Shown: positions 1 to 7,081 of the stretch, piece after piece | Layout of the letters: every line of letters begins with the position of its first letter | How positions within the stretch are numbered: position 1 is the first letter of the stretch | Source of the DNA: DASZBX01 sp035943635 | Lineage (GTDB): Bacteria > Actinomycetota > Actinomycetes > Streptomycetales > Catenulisporaceae | Assembly: GCA_035943635.1 (NCBI GenBank) | Contig: DASZBX010000051.1 | Coordinates: 1-64,000 of the forward strand | Direction of reading: 5' to 3' | Length of the DNA: 64,000 nucleotides | Translations under genes and position numbers: made by a program | Notes under the pieces: generated by a model | Databases searched by the model: none | What the model was told of the DNA's origin: nothing | What the model saw: only the letters and a program-made list of their open reading frames with translations

Positions 1-675
1 CGACGGGCCGCGCACGCTGAACTGCGGCCCGCTGAAGTCGATGTAGTGCAGCTTGTCCCGGTCGACGAAGCGTCCGGTGGGCGCGTCCCGGATCTCCGCG
101 TCGTCCTCCCAGCTGTCCCAGAGCCGGCGCACCACCTCCACGTGGTCGGCCGCCTCGGCGAACAGCTGCCCGATCAGGGCGACGACGGCCGGGTCGGCCG
201 GGTCCGGCCGGTTGATCTTGGGCAGGTCGCGGCGGCCGAACAGGGCGGCCTCCCCGCCGCGGGCGCCGACCTGGGCTCGCCAGCCGGCCCGGCCGGTGCC
301 CGCGTAGTCGAGCGTGGCCAGGGACTTGGAGACGTGGAACGGCTCGGTGTGGGTGGTGGTCACGGTCGGCACCAGGCCCAGGTGCTCGGTCACCGGGGCC
401 ACCCGGGCCGCGATCAGCGCCGCGTCCAGGCGTCCGCGCACCTGGTCGGTCCGTTCGTCCGGGCCGTCCCAGCGGGTGGACTGGAGGGTGAATCCGTCCT
501 CGATGGTGACGAAGTCCAGCAGCCCGGACTGGGCCAGGCGGGCCTGCTCGACCCAGTACGGGGCCCGGAACAGGTCGGCGGCGGGGGCCGCGTCCGGCTC
601 GCGCCAGGCGGCCGGGTGCCAGCCGGCGCCGTCGAGCGCGGCGGCCAGATGGATTTCTCGGGGATGCGATGGCAT
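1..675 (-). CDS. luciferase-like FMN-dependent monooxygenase, 3' part outside window
   Basis: Flavin-dependent monooxygenase of the bacterial luciferase-like superfamily, NtaA/SnaA/DszA branch, probably attacking an organosulfur or related small substrate with FMNH2. It reads without a stop from an ATG at 675 to the window edge (225 codons visible of roughly 430-450 usual). The N-terminal MPSHPREIHLAAAL and the stretch LDYAGTGRAGWRAQVG are typical of this branch, where LD-x-x-S-x-GR-x-GW is conserved. An AGAAGGTAGAG ribosome site precedes the ATG, and the TGA of a 20-codon out-of-frame ORF overlaps it. It is the third gene of an operon with two flavin reductases, its likely FMNH2 source. The exact substrate cannot be read. 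Confidence 0.85.
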   Translation of the reverse strand, partial: MPSHPREIHLAAALDGAGWHPAAWREPDAAPAADLFRAPYWVEQARLAQSGLLDFVTIEDGFTLQSTRWDGPDERTDQVRGRLDAALIAARVAPVTEHLGLVPTVTTTHTEPFHVSKSLATLDYAGTGRAGWRAQVGARGGEAALFGRRDLPKINRPDPADPAVVALIGQLFAEAADHVEVVRRLWDSWEDDAEIRDAPTGRFVDRDKLHYIDFSGPQFSVRGPS

Positions 676-733
676 CAGTGCTCTACCTTCTTCTTCACGT
701 GGTCGGGGAGGGCTGTTCGGCGCGGGCGGGCGG

Positions 734-1312
734 TCATGCCAGCCGCCGGTATCGGCTGCCGTGGAAGATCAGCGGTGCGATGTCCGGGTCGGTGCCCAGG
801 CGGTGCACCCGCAGCAGCACGATCTCGTGGTCCCCGGCCCGGATCTCGCGGTCCACCGAGCAGTCGATCCACGCGCTGGCCCCGGTCAGGAACACCGCTC
901 CGTCCGCGGTCGGGGACCAGTCCAGCGCGGCGAACCGGTCCGTGCCGCGGGCGGCGAGGCTGCGGCTGGCCACCTCCTGCTCGTGGCTGAGCACGCTCAC
1001 GCCGAGCCGGGCCGACCGGCGCAGCACCGGCCAGGTCTGGGACGCCGTGGCCACGCAGACGGACACCAACGGCGGATCGAGCGAGACCGAGGTGAACGAG
1101 TTCGCCGCCATGCCCACCGGCGTGCCGTCGACCAGTGCGGCCAGGGCGGTCACGCCGGTCGGGTAGGCGCCGAAAACCTGGCGCAGGGTCTGCGGATCGA
1201 GGCTTTGGGCGCTGTTGCCGTTGCCGTTGCTGGCATGGTCGCTGTCGTGGTTGCGGCGGTTGTTGCCGCTGCAGTCCGGGTTGGCCCGGTTCACCTGTGT
1301 GCCCAGGCTCAC
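734..1312 (-). CDS. flavin reductase domain protein
   Basis: Flavin reductase of the FMN-binding split-barrel family (DIM6/NTAB/RutF type), 192 residues, the usual length. After a poor, Asn-rich N-terminus the domain starts near residue 38: FGAYPTGVTALAALVDG, then NSFTSVSLDPPLVSVC (flavin-binding core), and a C-terminal HGSRYRRLA. The GTG start overlaps the TGA of the upstream FMN reductase gene (GTGA), so the two are translationally coupled. It probably supplies reduced flavin to the downstream luciferase-like monooxygenase. A second protein of this family, fused to another domain, lies at 36.5 kb. Confidence 0.88.
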   Translation of the reverse strand: MSLGTQVNRANPDCSGNNRRNHDSDHASNGNGNSAQSLDPQTLRQVFGAYPTGVTALAALVDGTPVGMAANSFTSVSLDPPLVSVCVATASQTWPVLRRSARLGVSVLSHEQEVASRSLAARGTDRFAALDWSPTADGAVFLTGASAWIDCSVDREIRAGDHEIVLLRVHRLGTDPDIAPLIFHGSRYRRLA

Positions 1313-1842
1313 GGCGCACCCACTGTGACGGCGCGGGCGGGCTGCGCGGCCGCGTGCAGAACGCGCTCGCGCGAGGCTTGGAGCCAGGGCTCGAAGACGG
1401 TCGGGTCGTCGAAGGCGCTGTCCAGAATGTAGAGCGCCCGGGCCGGGATCTGGGCGCCCAGCTCGGTGAGCACCGGTCGCAGGTAGGCCTCGGGGGCCAG
1501 GGCGTGGCCCGGTCCGGCGCCGAGCATCAGCCGGACTGCGACGACGCCGTCCAGCCCGTTGTCCGGGAACCGGTCCAGGAAGACCTTGAGCAGGCCGGTG
1601 TAGGTGGCCTTGTAGGTCGGGCTGGCGACGACGAGCAGGTCCACGCCGCGTATCTGCTCGACCGTCTCGGCGATCTCGGCGTCCGCCCAGTCGAGCAGGC
1701 GCGGGCCGAACACGGCGAGGTCCACGGTCAGGTCCGGCGGGGCGCCGGTCAGCTCGGCGGCGAGCCGGGCCGCGGCCTGGTGGGTGCGGGATCCGGCCTT
1801 CGGGTTGCCGACCACCACTGCGCTGCGGAGTGACTCTGGCAT
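1309..1842 (-). CDS. NADPH-dependent FMN reductase, SsuE/MsuE type
   Basis: Flavodoxin-fold NAD(P)H:FMN reductase. The N-terminal VVVGNPKAGSRT is the phosphate-binding loop signature shared with SsuE and MsuE, and ASPTYKATYTGLLKVFLDRF is the second flavin-contact segment. These enzymes feed FMNH2 to two-component monooxygenases that release sulfite from sulfonates or sulfones. About 177 residues, normal for the family. The ATG at 1842 is preferred; an in-frame GTG at 1854 would add four residues. It is the first structural gene of the operon, downstream of a sulfur-type leader peptide (2210-2320), which supports a role in sulfur acquisition. Confidence 0.88.
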   Translation of the reverse strand: MPESLRSAVVVGNPKAGSRTHQAAARLAAELTGAPPDLTVDLAVFGPRLLDWADAEIAETVEQIRGVDLLVVASPTYKATYTGLLKVFLDRFPDNGLDGVVAVRLMLGAGPGHALAPEAYLRPVLTELGAQIPARALYILDSAFDDPTVFEPWLQASRERVLHAAAQPARAVTVGAP

Positions 1843-1925
1843 AAGGGTTCTCACAATCTTGGGGATGCTGGGTCGAGTGCCACGTCATCGGGGCGGACGG
1901 CAGGCCGTCGCCGGACCGGGAGCGG

Positions 1926-1994
1926 GCGGTCGGGAGACGGGACGGGCCCGGCGCACGGTCGCCGCGCCGCCGGTTCGGCGGTCGGGAGACGGGA
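1926..1994. repeat. 17-bp direct repeat, two copies
   Basis: The sequence GCGGTCGGGAGACGGGA occurs at 1926-1942 and again at 1978-1994, 52 bp apart start to start, in the untranslated leader between the leader peptide and the FMN reductase gene. It could pair with other parts of the leader or be a binding site; nothing in the sequence decides. Confidence 0.6.
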
Positions 1995-2045
1995 TTCAGG
2001 TATCAGGGGTCGTGTATCAAGCCGCGGCTGCCGGTGCGAGCCGAA

Positions 2046-2068
2046 TCAGAACTCTGTTAGAGTCCTGA
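2046..2068 (-). promoter_or_regulatory. hairpin in operon leader, possible attenuator
   Basis: A 23-bp interrupted palindrome, TCAGAACTCT then GTT then AGAGTCCTGA, with 9 of 10 arm positions matching. It lies downstream of the leader peptide and about 200 bp upstream of the FMN reductase start. Its position suggests a transcript hairpin taking part in leader-peptide attenuation, but a DNA operator is equally possible. There is no T-run after it. Confidence 0.5.
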
Positions 2069-2209
2069 CGGGCGTCGGACGGCCGGGGGCGTCGGAGCCC
2101 GGCAGCGGACGGGCGGACGGAACGGCGCGCAGGCAACCGGACTTGTCGGGCGGACGGCCGGCCGAACGCGGGCTCCGGCGTGCTCAGTGCCGCACGGCGG
2201 GCGAGGGGG

Positions 2210-2320
2210 TCAGGCCGAACAGAGGGCGCTGTGGACCCGGGCGAGGTCGACGTGCCGACGAGTGGTCAGGCACGCGGCGCGGCGGCATGCGGAGGTCTTC
2301 GCGACGTCGTCCCGTGCCAT
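2210..2320 (-). CDS. sulfur-operon leader peptide, 36 residues
   Basis: Short reading frame with a strong ribosome site (GAGGTGAG before the ATG). The C-terminal half, LTTRRHVDLARVHSALC, matches the conserved actinobacterial leader peptide of the form L-T-x-R-x-H-V-D-L-x-R-V-x-S-A-L-C, found ahead of sulfate, sulfonate and cysteine genes and usually annotated as putative leader peptide. It has Cys at 12, 17 and 34, which fits translation-sensitive attenuation by cysteine supply. It precedes the FMN reductase operon by about 370 bp. The family match is from memory; the attenuation role here is inferred. Confidence 0.8.
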   Translation of the reverse strand: MARDDVAKTSACRRAACLTTRRHVDLARVHSALCSA

Positions 2321-2480
2321 TCCACTCACCTCGATCTCCCGTGCCCGCCAGGGCCTCGCGCTTACGGAGCAGCGGCCGGGCCGCGTCCGTCGGGTCGTCA
2401 CCTGGGGCACCCCGCCGCGAAGGAGGGTTGCCGGCCGGCCAGCCAGGGCTTGTCGCCGACACTCATGACCACTGCTTGGC

Positions 2481-2510
2481 ACGGTAGTTTACCGTTCATC
2501 AACCTGTCAA
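2481..2510 (-). promoter_or_regulatory. promoter with perfect palindrome over the -10 region
   Basis: On the minus strand a consensus -35 TTGACA (2510-2505) is followed after 18 bp by TACCGT (2486-2481) as a plausible -10. The -10 is one arm of a perfect 6-bp palindrome ACGGTA-GTT-TACCGT at 2481-2495, a likely repressor site. Transcription from here would make about 155 nt of RNA before the leader peptide and then run into the FMN reductase operon. Confidence 0.6.
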
Positions 2511-2564
2511 TACTTGTCCGGCATGCGGTGCGACACTCGGGCCGGGCCGCGTGCTCCGTGCCTG

Positions 2565-2690
2565 CCTATCGTCAACCGCGGCTCCGGCACCGCCCTCGCC
2601 GGCGCCGGCGCCACCACCGCCGGTTCCACCGCCGAGCTGTGGGCGCCGAACTCCAGCGCCAACAACGAGTGGACCATCACGGCCGTCTGA
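2565..2690 (+). pseudogene. ricin-type lectin tail, remnant
   Basis: About 41 codons ending in TGA at 2688-2690 read PIVNRGSGTAL, then TAELWAPNSSANNEWTITAV. This is one beta-trefoil repeat of a RicinB_lectin_2 domain (family pattern I-V-N-x-x-S-G-x-x-L, then N-x-x-W-T). Such domains sit at the C-terminus of secreted glycosidases. No start codon or ribosome site is linked to it and the code upstream makes no sense, so only the 3' end of a former gene remains. A second such tail lies at 4690-4826. Confidence 0.55.
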
Positions 2691-2697
2691 CCGGCGG

Positions 2698-3141
2698 CTA
2701 CCGGTTCCGGGCCTCGACGGCCTTGATCGTGTTCTGCAACGCCTTCTCCAACACGCCCTTGCCGACGCTGCCGACCAGGACCGCGGTCAGCCGGCCCTGG
2801 AGGTTCCTGCCCTCGCGGGTCACCTCCACGTCCAGCCGGGTCGTCCCGTCGGGCAGGGGCGTGAAGGAGTAGACGTGGGCCGAGCGGCCGCCCCACAGGT
2901 TGGAGTCGACGGTCGTCATCACCACGCGGTGCGGGTCGGACCAGTCGTACTCCAGCCGCTCCCAGATGCCGGTCGCGCCCTCGGTCACGTCGGCGTGCTC
3001 GGCGTCCTTCGAGTGCACCTTCAGGTACTTGTCGGAGCTGTTGCCGAACAGCTCCCGGCGGCCCGGGCCGAAGTCGGTGAGGGCGGCCACGAACTGCTCC
3101 GGCGTCGCGGTCGTGGTCTTGGTGAAGCGGATGATCGTCAT
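2698..3141 (-). CDS. SRPBCC family protein
   Basis: 147-residue START-like (SRPBCC, polyketide cyclase/dehydrase-like) protein: a hydrophobic-pocket fold binding small lipophilic ligands. Features include an N-terminal beta strand MTIIRFTKTTTATPEQFVAA, a central WERLEYDW strand, and an amphipathic C-terminal helix VLEKALQNTIKAVEARNR. The ATG at 3141 has a GAGGAG site; an upstream in-frame start would add 13 residues without one. No partner gene is evident: the upstream gene on the same strand is frameshifted. Ligand unknown. Confidence 0.75.
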   Translation of the reverse strand: MTIIRFTKTTTATPEQFVAALTDFGPGRRELFGNSSDKYLKVHSKDAEHADVTEGATGIWERLEYDWSDPHRVVMTTVDSNLWGGRSAHVYSFTPLPDGTTRLDVEVTREGRNLQGRLTAVLVGSVGKGVLEKALQNTIKAVEARNR

Positions 3142-3233
3142 GTGGTGCTCCTCAGCTTGCTGTCGTGATCGTCTGCACACAGACTGCCAGACTCGCCCTG
3201 CCGGAGGTCACGACGCCGGGGCGGAACGTGCCA

Positions 3234-3308
3234 GCCGCGAGGCGCTTCGGGCCGTGGAAGGGCCGCCGGGCTCCGGCAGCCCTTCCACGGCCCGAAGCGC
3301 CTCGCGGC
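3234..3308. repeat. 30-bp perfect inverted repeat, 15-nt loop
   Basis: Arms 3234-3263 and 3279-3308 are exact reverse complements over 30 bp, separated by 15 nt. It lies between the SRPBCC gene and the frameshifted gene upstream, at the 3' end of the latter's recognisable coding sequence. As RNA it would form an extremely stable hairpin, so a factor-independent terminator is the simplest reading; there is no T-tract. Its length is unusual for a terminator, and a small mobile palindromic element is the alternative. Confidence 0.8.
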
Positions 3309-3789
3309 CTGGGCCGCGCCCTCGGTCTCGCCGGAGCTGCGCAGGAGCTCGACGTGCCAGGCCAGGCAGTCGCGGGCCAGGGCCCGGATCTCGGGGTCGA
3401 TGATCGCGAACGAGGTCCGCGCGGCCGAACCGTCGGTGGATGTCGGCGGCGACCAGGGCCGCGGCGACGAAGGGGCGGACGTAGCCGGCCTTGGCGATGA
3501 GCGTCTGGTTGATCTCGTCGCGGCGCTTCATGAAGGTCCGCACGGCGAGGTCGGCGGCGGCCACCGCGAGGTCGGGGTCCCCGAACCGGTGCAGGATCTG
3601 CGCGTGCTGAGACAGTGCCCAGGCGATCTCGACCGTGTACGAGGCCTGAGTGTCGAAACCGTTCCGCAGGGCCGGCATCCGGGACTCGGCCGCCACCAGC
3701 GCCGAGGCGCCCCGGCCGGTCCGGCTGTGCTCGACGGCGTCCTTGAGCGGCCCCGGCATGGCCTGCTCGACCAGTTCGAGGAAGGTCAT
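3309..3789 (-). pseudogene. helical-repeat protein gene with frameshift
   Basis: From ATG 3789 the frame encodes an alpha-helical, TPR-like protein of unknown family (ALSQHAQILHRFGDPDLAV, then PFVAAALVAADIHRRFG). Near 3420 the sensible code moves to the +1 frame, continuing as TSFAIIDPEIRALARDCLAW and VELLRSSGETEGAAQ, up to the large inverted repeat at 3308. In the original frame the rest is Arg/Pro-rich nonsense. A one-base indel, real or a sequencing error, explains this. Without it the protein would be about 160 residues to the repeat. No clear ribosome site. Confidence 0.6.
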
Positions 3790-3955
3790 CTGCGGTCGCC
3801 CGGCGCAGCGAAGGTGAGCTGCGAGCCGGAACCGCGGTCCTGCCGGCGCCGAAACCTCATGCCGGCCACTTTAGAACTCCGGCAGCCGGCCGGGAATCGC
3901 AGAGCACGACAATTCTGGTACCGGCTCGGTGGCGGCCGGGCTTTCGGCCGGTCGC

Positions 3956-4753
3956 TCAGGAATACACGCCGAGTTCGGACAGCTGCGCGGCGGGCCAACC
4001 GGTGTTCGCGGTGAATACGAGCTCGACGTACTGCACGTGCACGGCCCCGAAGGCGACGGTGACCGTGTCGTCGTTGCCGCCGGAGCCGGCGTTGAAGCCG
4101 TAGGACGCCGAGCCGGCGATCGTGCTGAAACCGCCGCTCGCCCCGGCGCCGAGGACCGACAGGGTCTCGGTGCGGGAGTTCCAGGCCGCGACCGGCGGCA
4201 GGTTCAGCACGAGCCGGCCGACGGTGGTGACCGAGCCGAGGTTCACGGTCAGGCTCTGCGGGAAGACGGTCGAGCCGTTCTGGCTCTCCCAGTAGGTGCC
4301 GGTGTTGCCGTCGACGGCGTTCTGCGCGACGTAGTTCTGGGTGAAACTGCTCGCGGTCGCCGGGCGGCCGAGCGCGAGGTCCTGGTTCGGCGGAGCGACC
4401 GGGACGGCCGAGGTGCCGGCCGTGGGCGGCAGCGGATTGGACCGCGGGGTCGGCGGCTCGGCGCTCTGGCCGGTTGCCGCCTGCCCCGAGACGTCCGGGG
4501 ACGCGGACCGGGTCTGGTCCGCGGACGTCCCGGGGGAGCGGGCATCGGTCCCGGCCCGGCCCGAGCCGGCCGACGTCCCGGAGGATCCGGCTCCGGTGGG
4601 CCCGGTCGCGGCGGTCGACGCGCCGGGATCCGTGGTGCGGTAAGCGTTTGCCGATTGCGCGCCGGGCGAGCTGCCGTGGCTGCTTCCCAGCGCGAGGGTC
4701 GTCGCCGCGTTCGTCGCCGACAACTCGGGCCTGTGCCTGGAGGCGCCTACCAA
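3956..4753 (-). CDS. discoidin (F5/8 type C) domain protein, probably 5'-truncated
   Basis: The C-terminal 140 residues form a coagulation factor 5/8 type C (CBM32-like) domain: NQDLALGRPATASS, AVDGNTGTYWES, then SLTVNLGSVTTVGRLVL and a final YVELVFTANTGWPAAQLSEL. These bind carbohydrate in secreted enzymes. Ahead of it is a roughly 80-residue Ser/Gly/Thr/Pro linker. The first 30-40 residues have no signal peptide and overlap, on the other strand, a ricin-lectin tail (4690-4826), so the true N-terminus has probably been lost. What survives looks like the binding module of a larger secreted enzyme. Confidence 0.6.
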   Translation of the reverse strand: MVGASRHRPELSATNAATTLALGSSHGSSPGAQSANAYRTTDPGASTAATGPTGAGSSGTSAGSGRAGTDARSPGTSADQTRSASPDVSGQAATGQSAEPPTPRSNPLPPTAGTSAVPVAPPNQDLALGRPATASSFTQNYVAQNAVDGNTGTYWESQNGSTVFPQSLTVNLGSVTTVGRLVLNLPPVAAWNSRTETLSVLGAGASGGFSTIAGSASYGFNAGSGGNDDTVTVAFGAVHVQYVELVFTANTGWPAAQLSELGVYS

Positions 4754-4826
4754 TAGCAGCGGCGCTCAGCTTGCGCAGTACACCTGCAACGGCACCCCGG
4801 CCCAGGCATTCAGCCTGGTTCCGTAA
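4690..4826 (+). pseudogene. ricin-type lectin tail, remnant
   Basis: In the frame ending with TAA at 4824-4826 the code reads FVADNSGLCLEAPTNSSG, AQLAQYTCNGTPAQAFSLVP. This is the last repeat of a ricin B-type beta-trefoil (pattern C-L-D/E, Q-x-x-C-N-G, Q-x-F/W). Upstream of about 4690 the frame loses the pattern and enters antisense of the discoidin protein's linker. No start is possible, so it is a gene tail facing outward from the same break as the discoidin gene. Confidence 0.65.
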
Positions 4827-4832
4827 GGGAGC

Positions 4833-4880
4833 GAAGCGGACGCCTGGTCCCGCGCCATCGCGGGACCAGGCGTCCGCTTC
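4833..4880. terminator. 22-bp perfect stem, 4-nt loop, bidirectional
   Basis: Arms 4833-4854 and 4859-4880 are exact reverse complements with loop CCAT. It lies between two convergent gene ends: the ricin tail (stop at 4826, plus) and the AraC remnant (stop at 4879, minus). This placement strongly suggests a bidirectional factor-independent terminator that outlived the genes it served. Confidence 0.85.
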
Positions 4881-5169
4881 AGAATCCATTGGCCGGCCGC
4901 ACGGCAACGCGAAAATTCGAAGGCGACATGCCGTATTCGCGCCGGAAGCGGCGGGTGAAATGTGAGGCGTCCAGGGACATCCGCACCGGCGACGTCGCAG
5001 CCCGAAACAGATAGCTGTCACCCAGCTGCCAGAGGTCCAGCCGCGCACTGACCGGATGTCCGCCGCCCGGCAGCGCCACGGACGAAGCGCTGGTCTCGGC
5101 CATCGCCGCCCGCACCCGCTCGAACCGTTCCGGCGGCGGAACCGCGGCGGTATCGAGGATGACGACCAT
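4879..5169 (-). pseudogene. AraC-family regulator with large internal deletion
   Basis: 96 residues instead of about 320. The first 60 (MVVILDTAAVPPPERFERVR to DLWQLGDSYLFRAATSPVRM) match the start of an AraC-type cupin-like sensor domain. The last 30 (DASHFTRRFRREYGMSPSNF) are the final helix-turn-helix of an AraC DNA-binding domain, where G-F-x-D-x-S-H-F-x-R-x-F-R-x-x-G-x-x-P is standard. About 220 residues between them, holding most of the sensor and the first HTH, are missing while the frame is kept. A functional regulator is very unlikely. An in-frame start 10 codons earlier is possible. Confidence 0.75.
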
Positions 5170-5220
5170 GGTGGTTTCAGGCTCCGAGCGCAGGGGCATT
5201 CAGCAGTATCGTGTCATGCC

Positions 5221-5289
5221 GGCCGGATCCGCGGCAATCGTCGGCGCCGGCCGCGGGCGGCGGGCGAAGATCCGCGGCCGGATCCGGCC
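5221..5289. repeat. 11-bp inverted repeat upstream of permease
   Basis: GGCCGGATCCG at 5221-5231 is repeated inverted as CGGATCCGGCC at 5279-5289. It falls in the 200-bp gap between the divergent AraC remnant and the APC permease. It could be a regulator site for the permease; there is no further evidence. Confidence 0.45.
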
Positions 5290-5372
5290 GCAGGGGGGGC
5301 AGTACCCGGATATGCTGGTGCCTTTCCGCCGTTCCACGACCCGATGAGCCGAGCAGCTAAGGATGCTGACGT

Positions 5373-7064
5373 ATGAGAACGGTCCAGGCACGACGGCTCG
5401 GCGAACCGGACCCGGCCGGCCTCTCGGGCGACCCGGACGAACTCGGCCTGGTCGCGCTGATCGCGCTGGCCGCGGGCGGCATGATCGGGTCCGGCTGGTT
5501 CCTCGGGGCCTACCAAGCGGACTCGATCGCCGGCTCCTGGGCGTGGGTGTCCTGGCTGCTCGGCGGCGTCCTGATGACGGCCCTGGCCCTGGTCATGGTG
5601 GAGATGGGCCGGCACCGGCCGGAGAACGGCGGCCTGGTCTTCTGGCCGTCCAAGAGCAGCGGCCCGCTGGTGACCATCGTGGTGGCCGCCGCGCTCTGGG
5701 TCTTCTACGCCCTGAACCCGGCCTCCGAGGCGGCCGCGGTGGTCCAGGCGCTGGGCGTACGGCGGCTGTACGACTACGATTCGGCGCACTCCGGCCCGAC
5801 CTACCTCGGCATCCTGCTGTCCGGCGTGCTGATGATCCCGATCATCGGGGCCACCGTGCTCGGTTTCCGGATGGTCTGGCGCTCGACGGTCTGGCTGACC
5901 GCCTTCAAGGTCTTCGTCCCGGTCGCGGTGGCGGTGCTGCTGATCGCCTCCGGCTTCGACGCGCACGCCGCCACCCGGCACCCGGTCCAGGGCGGCGGCG
6001 TCGCGCGCTCCGTGATCAGCGCCCTGACCAGCGGCGGGGTCATCTACGCCTACATCGGGTTCCAGGGGCCGCTGGATCTGGCCGGCCGGGTCAAGCGCGA
6101 CGGCCGGTTCAGCGAGGCGGCCCGGCTGAAGATCGCCGTCGTGGGCACCCTCGGCGCCATGATCGTGCTCTACACCCTGCTGCAGATCGCCTACCTCGGG
6201 CACGGCGGATGGACGCCGGGAGACCCGGACTCCCCGTACACGAAGTTCGCCGCCGGCATCGCCGTCACCGGGGCCGGGGCCGTCTTCCTGCTGCGGATCG
6301 ACTCGTTCCTCTCCCCGCTCGGGGCCGGCGTGGTGTTCGCCACGCTCCTGTCGGAGGAGGTCGAGGCGATGAGCCGCGGACGGCTGATCGACGACCGGCT
6401 GGCCGTCGCCGTCCGCCCCAGATGGCCGCGCGGCTCCGAGGCGTACGTGCGGATCCTGGCGATCAACCTGGTCCTCGGCTGGATCGAACTGGCCGTGTTC
6501 GGCGGGGACTGGGTGAGGATGACCGCGGCCAGCAGTGTCCTGACCCTGTTCGTCTACGCCATGCCGGCCGTGTCCCTGATGTCGTTCGCCAAGTACTACG
6601 ACAGCCACCCGGATCCGCGGCAGCCCGAGCGGTTCCGGATCGGCCGGAGCTGGTCGTTCGTCGCGTGGTTCGGGTTCGTCGGGGTGACCGAGGTGCTCTA
6701 CTGGGCCGGATGGTCCGTGCTGTGGCGGGCCGCGGTGCTGCTGACCTGCGCGGCCCTGATCATGTTGCTGCTCCCGGTGCTCTCCAGGCGGGTCGAGCGG
6801 TTCCTGCTCTACGACGCGAGCAACCCGTGGCGCCAGCGGGAGGCCGTGCCGGGCCTGGTCGTTTTCGCCCTCTACCTGGGGATCGTCCTGATCCTCAGCC
6901 GCCTCGGGATGTCCGCTCCGCCCGTCGGCGCCGGAGTACCCGCTGGGCATCCCGTCCTCGACGCGGTGTGGGGCAGCCTGCTGGCCGGGGTGGTCGGGAC
7001 CGTGGCGTTGCTGCTCCTGCGCCGCTACTCGGTCCGGTACCAGGAGATCAACCCGCCGAAATAG
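5373..7064 (+). CDS. APC-superfamily amino acid permease
   Basis: 563-residue integral membrane transporter of the amino acid-polyamine-organocation superfamily. The first membrane segment carries LIALAAGGMIGSGWFLGAYQ, the G-x-I-G-S-G substrate-site motif of TM1. About twelve further hydrophobic helices follow, ending at RRYSVRYQEINPPK. Longer than a minimal APC permease (about 450), with extended loops after TM4 and TM6. The ATG is preceded by AGCTAAGGATG. It stands alone, divergent from the AraC remnant, which may once have controlled it. Substrate cannot be predicted beyond amino acids or polyamines. Confidence 0.88.
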   Translation: MRTVQARRLGEPDPAGLSGDPDELGLVALIALAAGGMIGSGWFLGAYQADSIAGSWAWVSWLLGGVLMTALALVMVEMGRHRPENGGLVFWPSKSSGPLVTIVVAAALWVFYALNPASEAAAVVQALGVRRLYDYDSAHSGPTYLGILLSGVLMIPIIGATVLGFRMVWRSTVWLTAFKVFVPVAVAVLLIASGFDAHAATRHPVQGGGVARSVISALTSGGVIYAYIGFQGPLDLAGRVKRDGRFSEAARLKIAVVGTLGAMIVLYTLLQIAYLGHGGWTPGDPDSPYTKFAAGIAVTGAGAVFLLRIDSFLSPLGAGVVFATLLSEEVEAMSRGRLIDDRLAVAVRPRWPRGSEAYVRILAINLVLGWIELAVFGGDWVRMTAASSVLTLFVYAMPAVSLMSFAKYYDSHPDPRQPERFRIGRSWSFVAWFGFVGVTEVLYWAGWSVLWRAAVLLTCAALIMLLLPVLSRRVERFLLYDASNPWRQREAVPGLVVFALYLGIVLILSRLGMSAPPVGAGVPAGHPVLDAVWGSLLAGVVGTVALLLLRRYSVRYQEINPPK

Positions 7065-7081
7065 CCGGTCGCAGCACTGGG

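Noticed and set aside
46..1432. Long plus-strand open frames opposite the sulfur operon
   Set aside because: They are Arg/Gly/Pro-rich and lie antisense to genes with clear family motifs; long mirror frames are normal at this GC content.
2184..2462. Larger protein-coding genes over the leader peptide
   Set aside because: Three alternative frames of about 90 codons exist on both strands, but only the 36-codon frame has a ribosome site and a conserved peptide signature.
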